A DNA stretch of 64,000 nucleotides, from the NCBI GenBank assembly GCA_023262855.1, contig JALQYQ010000053.1, forward strand, positions 1 through 64,000, read 5' to 3'. A model generated the notes under the pieces. The model saw only the letters and a program-made list of their open reading frames with translations, searched no databases and was not told the DNA's origin. Shown here piece after piece: positions 63,234 to 64,000 of the stretch; positions within the stretch are counted from its first letter, which is position 1; every line of letters starts with the position of its first letter. Position numbers and translations under genes: made by a program. The stretch comes from Crocinitomicaceae bacterium. Its GTDB lineage: Bacteria > Bacteroidota > Bacteroidia > Flavobacteriales_D > Crocinitomicaceae.

Positions 63234-64000
63234 TTATAGTAGAGTGGTAGGACAAACATATTCTGTTTTTGGAACGGATGTTTTTACTATCGCACTCATT
63301 CCACCTTCAACGTCTACAAAATCTTCCCATCCTCGAGATTTTAAGATGGATGCAGCAATCATACTTCTGTATCCGCCTGCACAATGTAAAATGAATGGCT
63401 TATCTTTTGGGAACTCCGCCAAATGATTATTAATTTCATTCAAAGGAATATTGATTGCATCCACAACATGCTCAGAATCAAACTCACTTTTCTTTCTAAC
63501 GTCAAAAACCAATGGTTTTGAATTGTACGTTGATTCAAACGCTTCCGCTGAGATACGATTTACCGTATCAATTTCTTTGCTAGCATCTTTCCATGCATTA
63601 AATCCATCCTTTAAGAAACCAATTGCATGATCATAACCAACACGAGACAAACGAATAATCGCTTCTTCTTCACGACCTGGTTCTGCAACAATTAATATTT
63701 CTTGCTTAATGTCGGCAATCATTTCACCAACCCACATAGCGAAATTGCTATCAATTCCAATGTTAATACTGTTTGGAATAAATCCTTTAGCAAACACTTC
63801 TGGATTACGCGTATCTAAAATCAAGGCATGCGTTTCATTTGCAACTAATTCAAACTCCTCAACTGAAAGCGCTTTATTTCCACGTTCCATTACAGTATCT
63901 AAACTTTCATAACCTTGAATGTTCATCAATACATTTTTAGGGAAATATCCAGGAGGATTCGTTAAACCTGTCAATAATTCTTTCACGAATTCTTCACGCG
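63234..64000 (-). CDS. metallo-beta-lactamase-fold/rhodanese protein, C-terminal part (cut by window edge)
   Basis: The frame runs on past 64000 (residues RREEF-type upstream of the GTG at 63986), so that GTG is not the true start. The visible 255 residues contain the end of an MBL-type domain (TNPPGYFPKNVLMNIQG) and two rhodanese domains. The first (about 45-140) lacks the catalytic Cys (LIVAEPGREEEA); the second has a complete loop HCAGGYRS. This order, MBL then inactive and active rhodanese, is that of CstB-like persulfide dioxygenase/sulfurtransferases. Metabolism of sulfane sulfur is a reasonable role; it could also be detoxification linked to thiols such as bacillithiol. Confidence 0.82.
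   Translation of the reverse strand, partial: REEFVKELLTGLTNPPGYFPKNVLMNIQGYESLDTVMERGNKALSVEEFELVANETHALILDTRNPEVFAKGFIPNSINIGIDSNFAMWVGEMIADIKQEILIVAEPGREEEAIIRLSRVGYDHAIGFLKDGFNAWKDASKEIDTVNRISAEAFESTYNSKPLVFDVRKKSEFDSEHVVDAINIPLNEINNHLAEFPKDKPFILHCAGGYRSMIAASILKSRGWEDFVDVEGGMSAIVKTSVPKTEYVCPTTLL

Noticed and set aside
1-64000. CRISPR arrays, insertion sequences, prophage, restriction or toxin-antitoxin genes
   Set aside because: Looked for regularly spaced repeats, transposase or recombinase motifs and defence genes; none seen.

Overview
The window looks like the chromosome of a low-GC, Gram-negative Bacteroidota bacterium of the Flavobacteriales; the closest feel is Fluviicola or another Crocinitomicaceae, although that genus-level guess is inference. 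The reasons are proteins with a type IX secretion (T9SS) C-terminal sorting domain, a PorP/SprF-like protein, lipoproteins and beta-barrel proteins, an S46 dipeptidyl-peptidase, a GH92 enzyme, BshA, DUF3078, an insertless ProRS, TAnnTTTG promoter boxes and weak Shine-Dalgarno signals. I see no phage, insertion sequence or CRISPR array.

Layout. Positions 1-11.5 kb hold a cluster of large secreted surface proteins: the tail of one gene at the left edge, then genes starting at 598, 5251, 6827 and 8789. Three complete ones plus the left-edge tail end in a T9SS type A sorting domain, and the fourth (5251) is tail-fibre-like. Positions 11.5-12.7 kb carry no convincing protein gene but six terminator-like hairpins, a hollowed-out copy of the surface-gene ends, and two homologous candidate small RNAs. 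From 12.7 kb the content is ordinary chromosome: clpB; a LysM glucosaminidase; a TPR-like protein; an outer-membrane barrel and lipoprotein; proS; two tRNA-Glu and rpsT; a barrel protein; fabG; an ABC transporter operon; hemB; an M50 protease with an Smr protein; an SpmA-SpmB fusion; a GATase with a Sua5-like protein; an EEP phosphatase, two rhomboids and mutL; a GH3/serine-hydrolase fusion and bshA; a thiolase; DUF3078; a von Willebrand A protein; PorP/SprF; an S46 peptidase; then a dense minus-strand run of GH92, ROK kinase, HD hydrolase, Ycf48-like, acyltransferase and rarA; yqgE; and a cut-off MBL-rhodanese gene.

The most unusual signal is in the first 12 kb. A short element (here E3) with an 8-bp hairpin that contains the stop codon region and is followed by GGTCTGA occurs five times. 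Three copies lie on the ends of T9SS genes and two are stranded in non-coding DNA, with the hairpin intact. An approximate inverted copy (E5) lies just upstream of three of the surface genes (598, 5251 and 8789) and of an empty 'cassette' at 11.70-11.92 kb. The surface genes therefore look like units bounded by paired inverted elements, which could be cassette termini or 5'/3' UTR elements that pair in the mRNA. All alignments were made by eye; no search was run.
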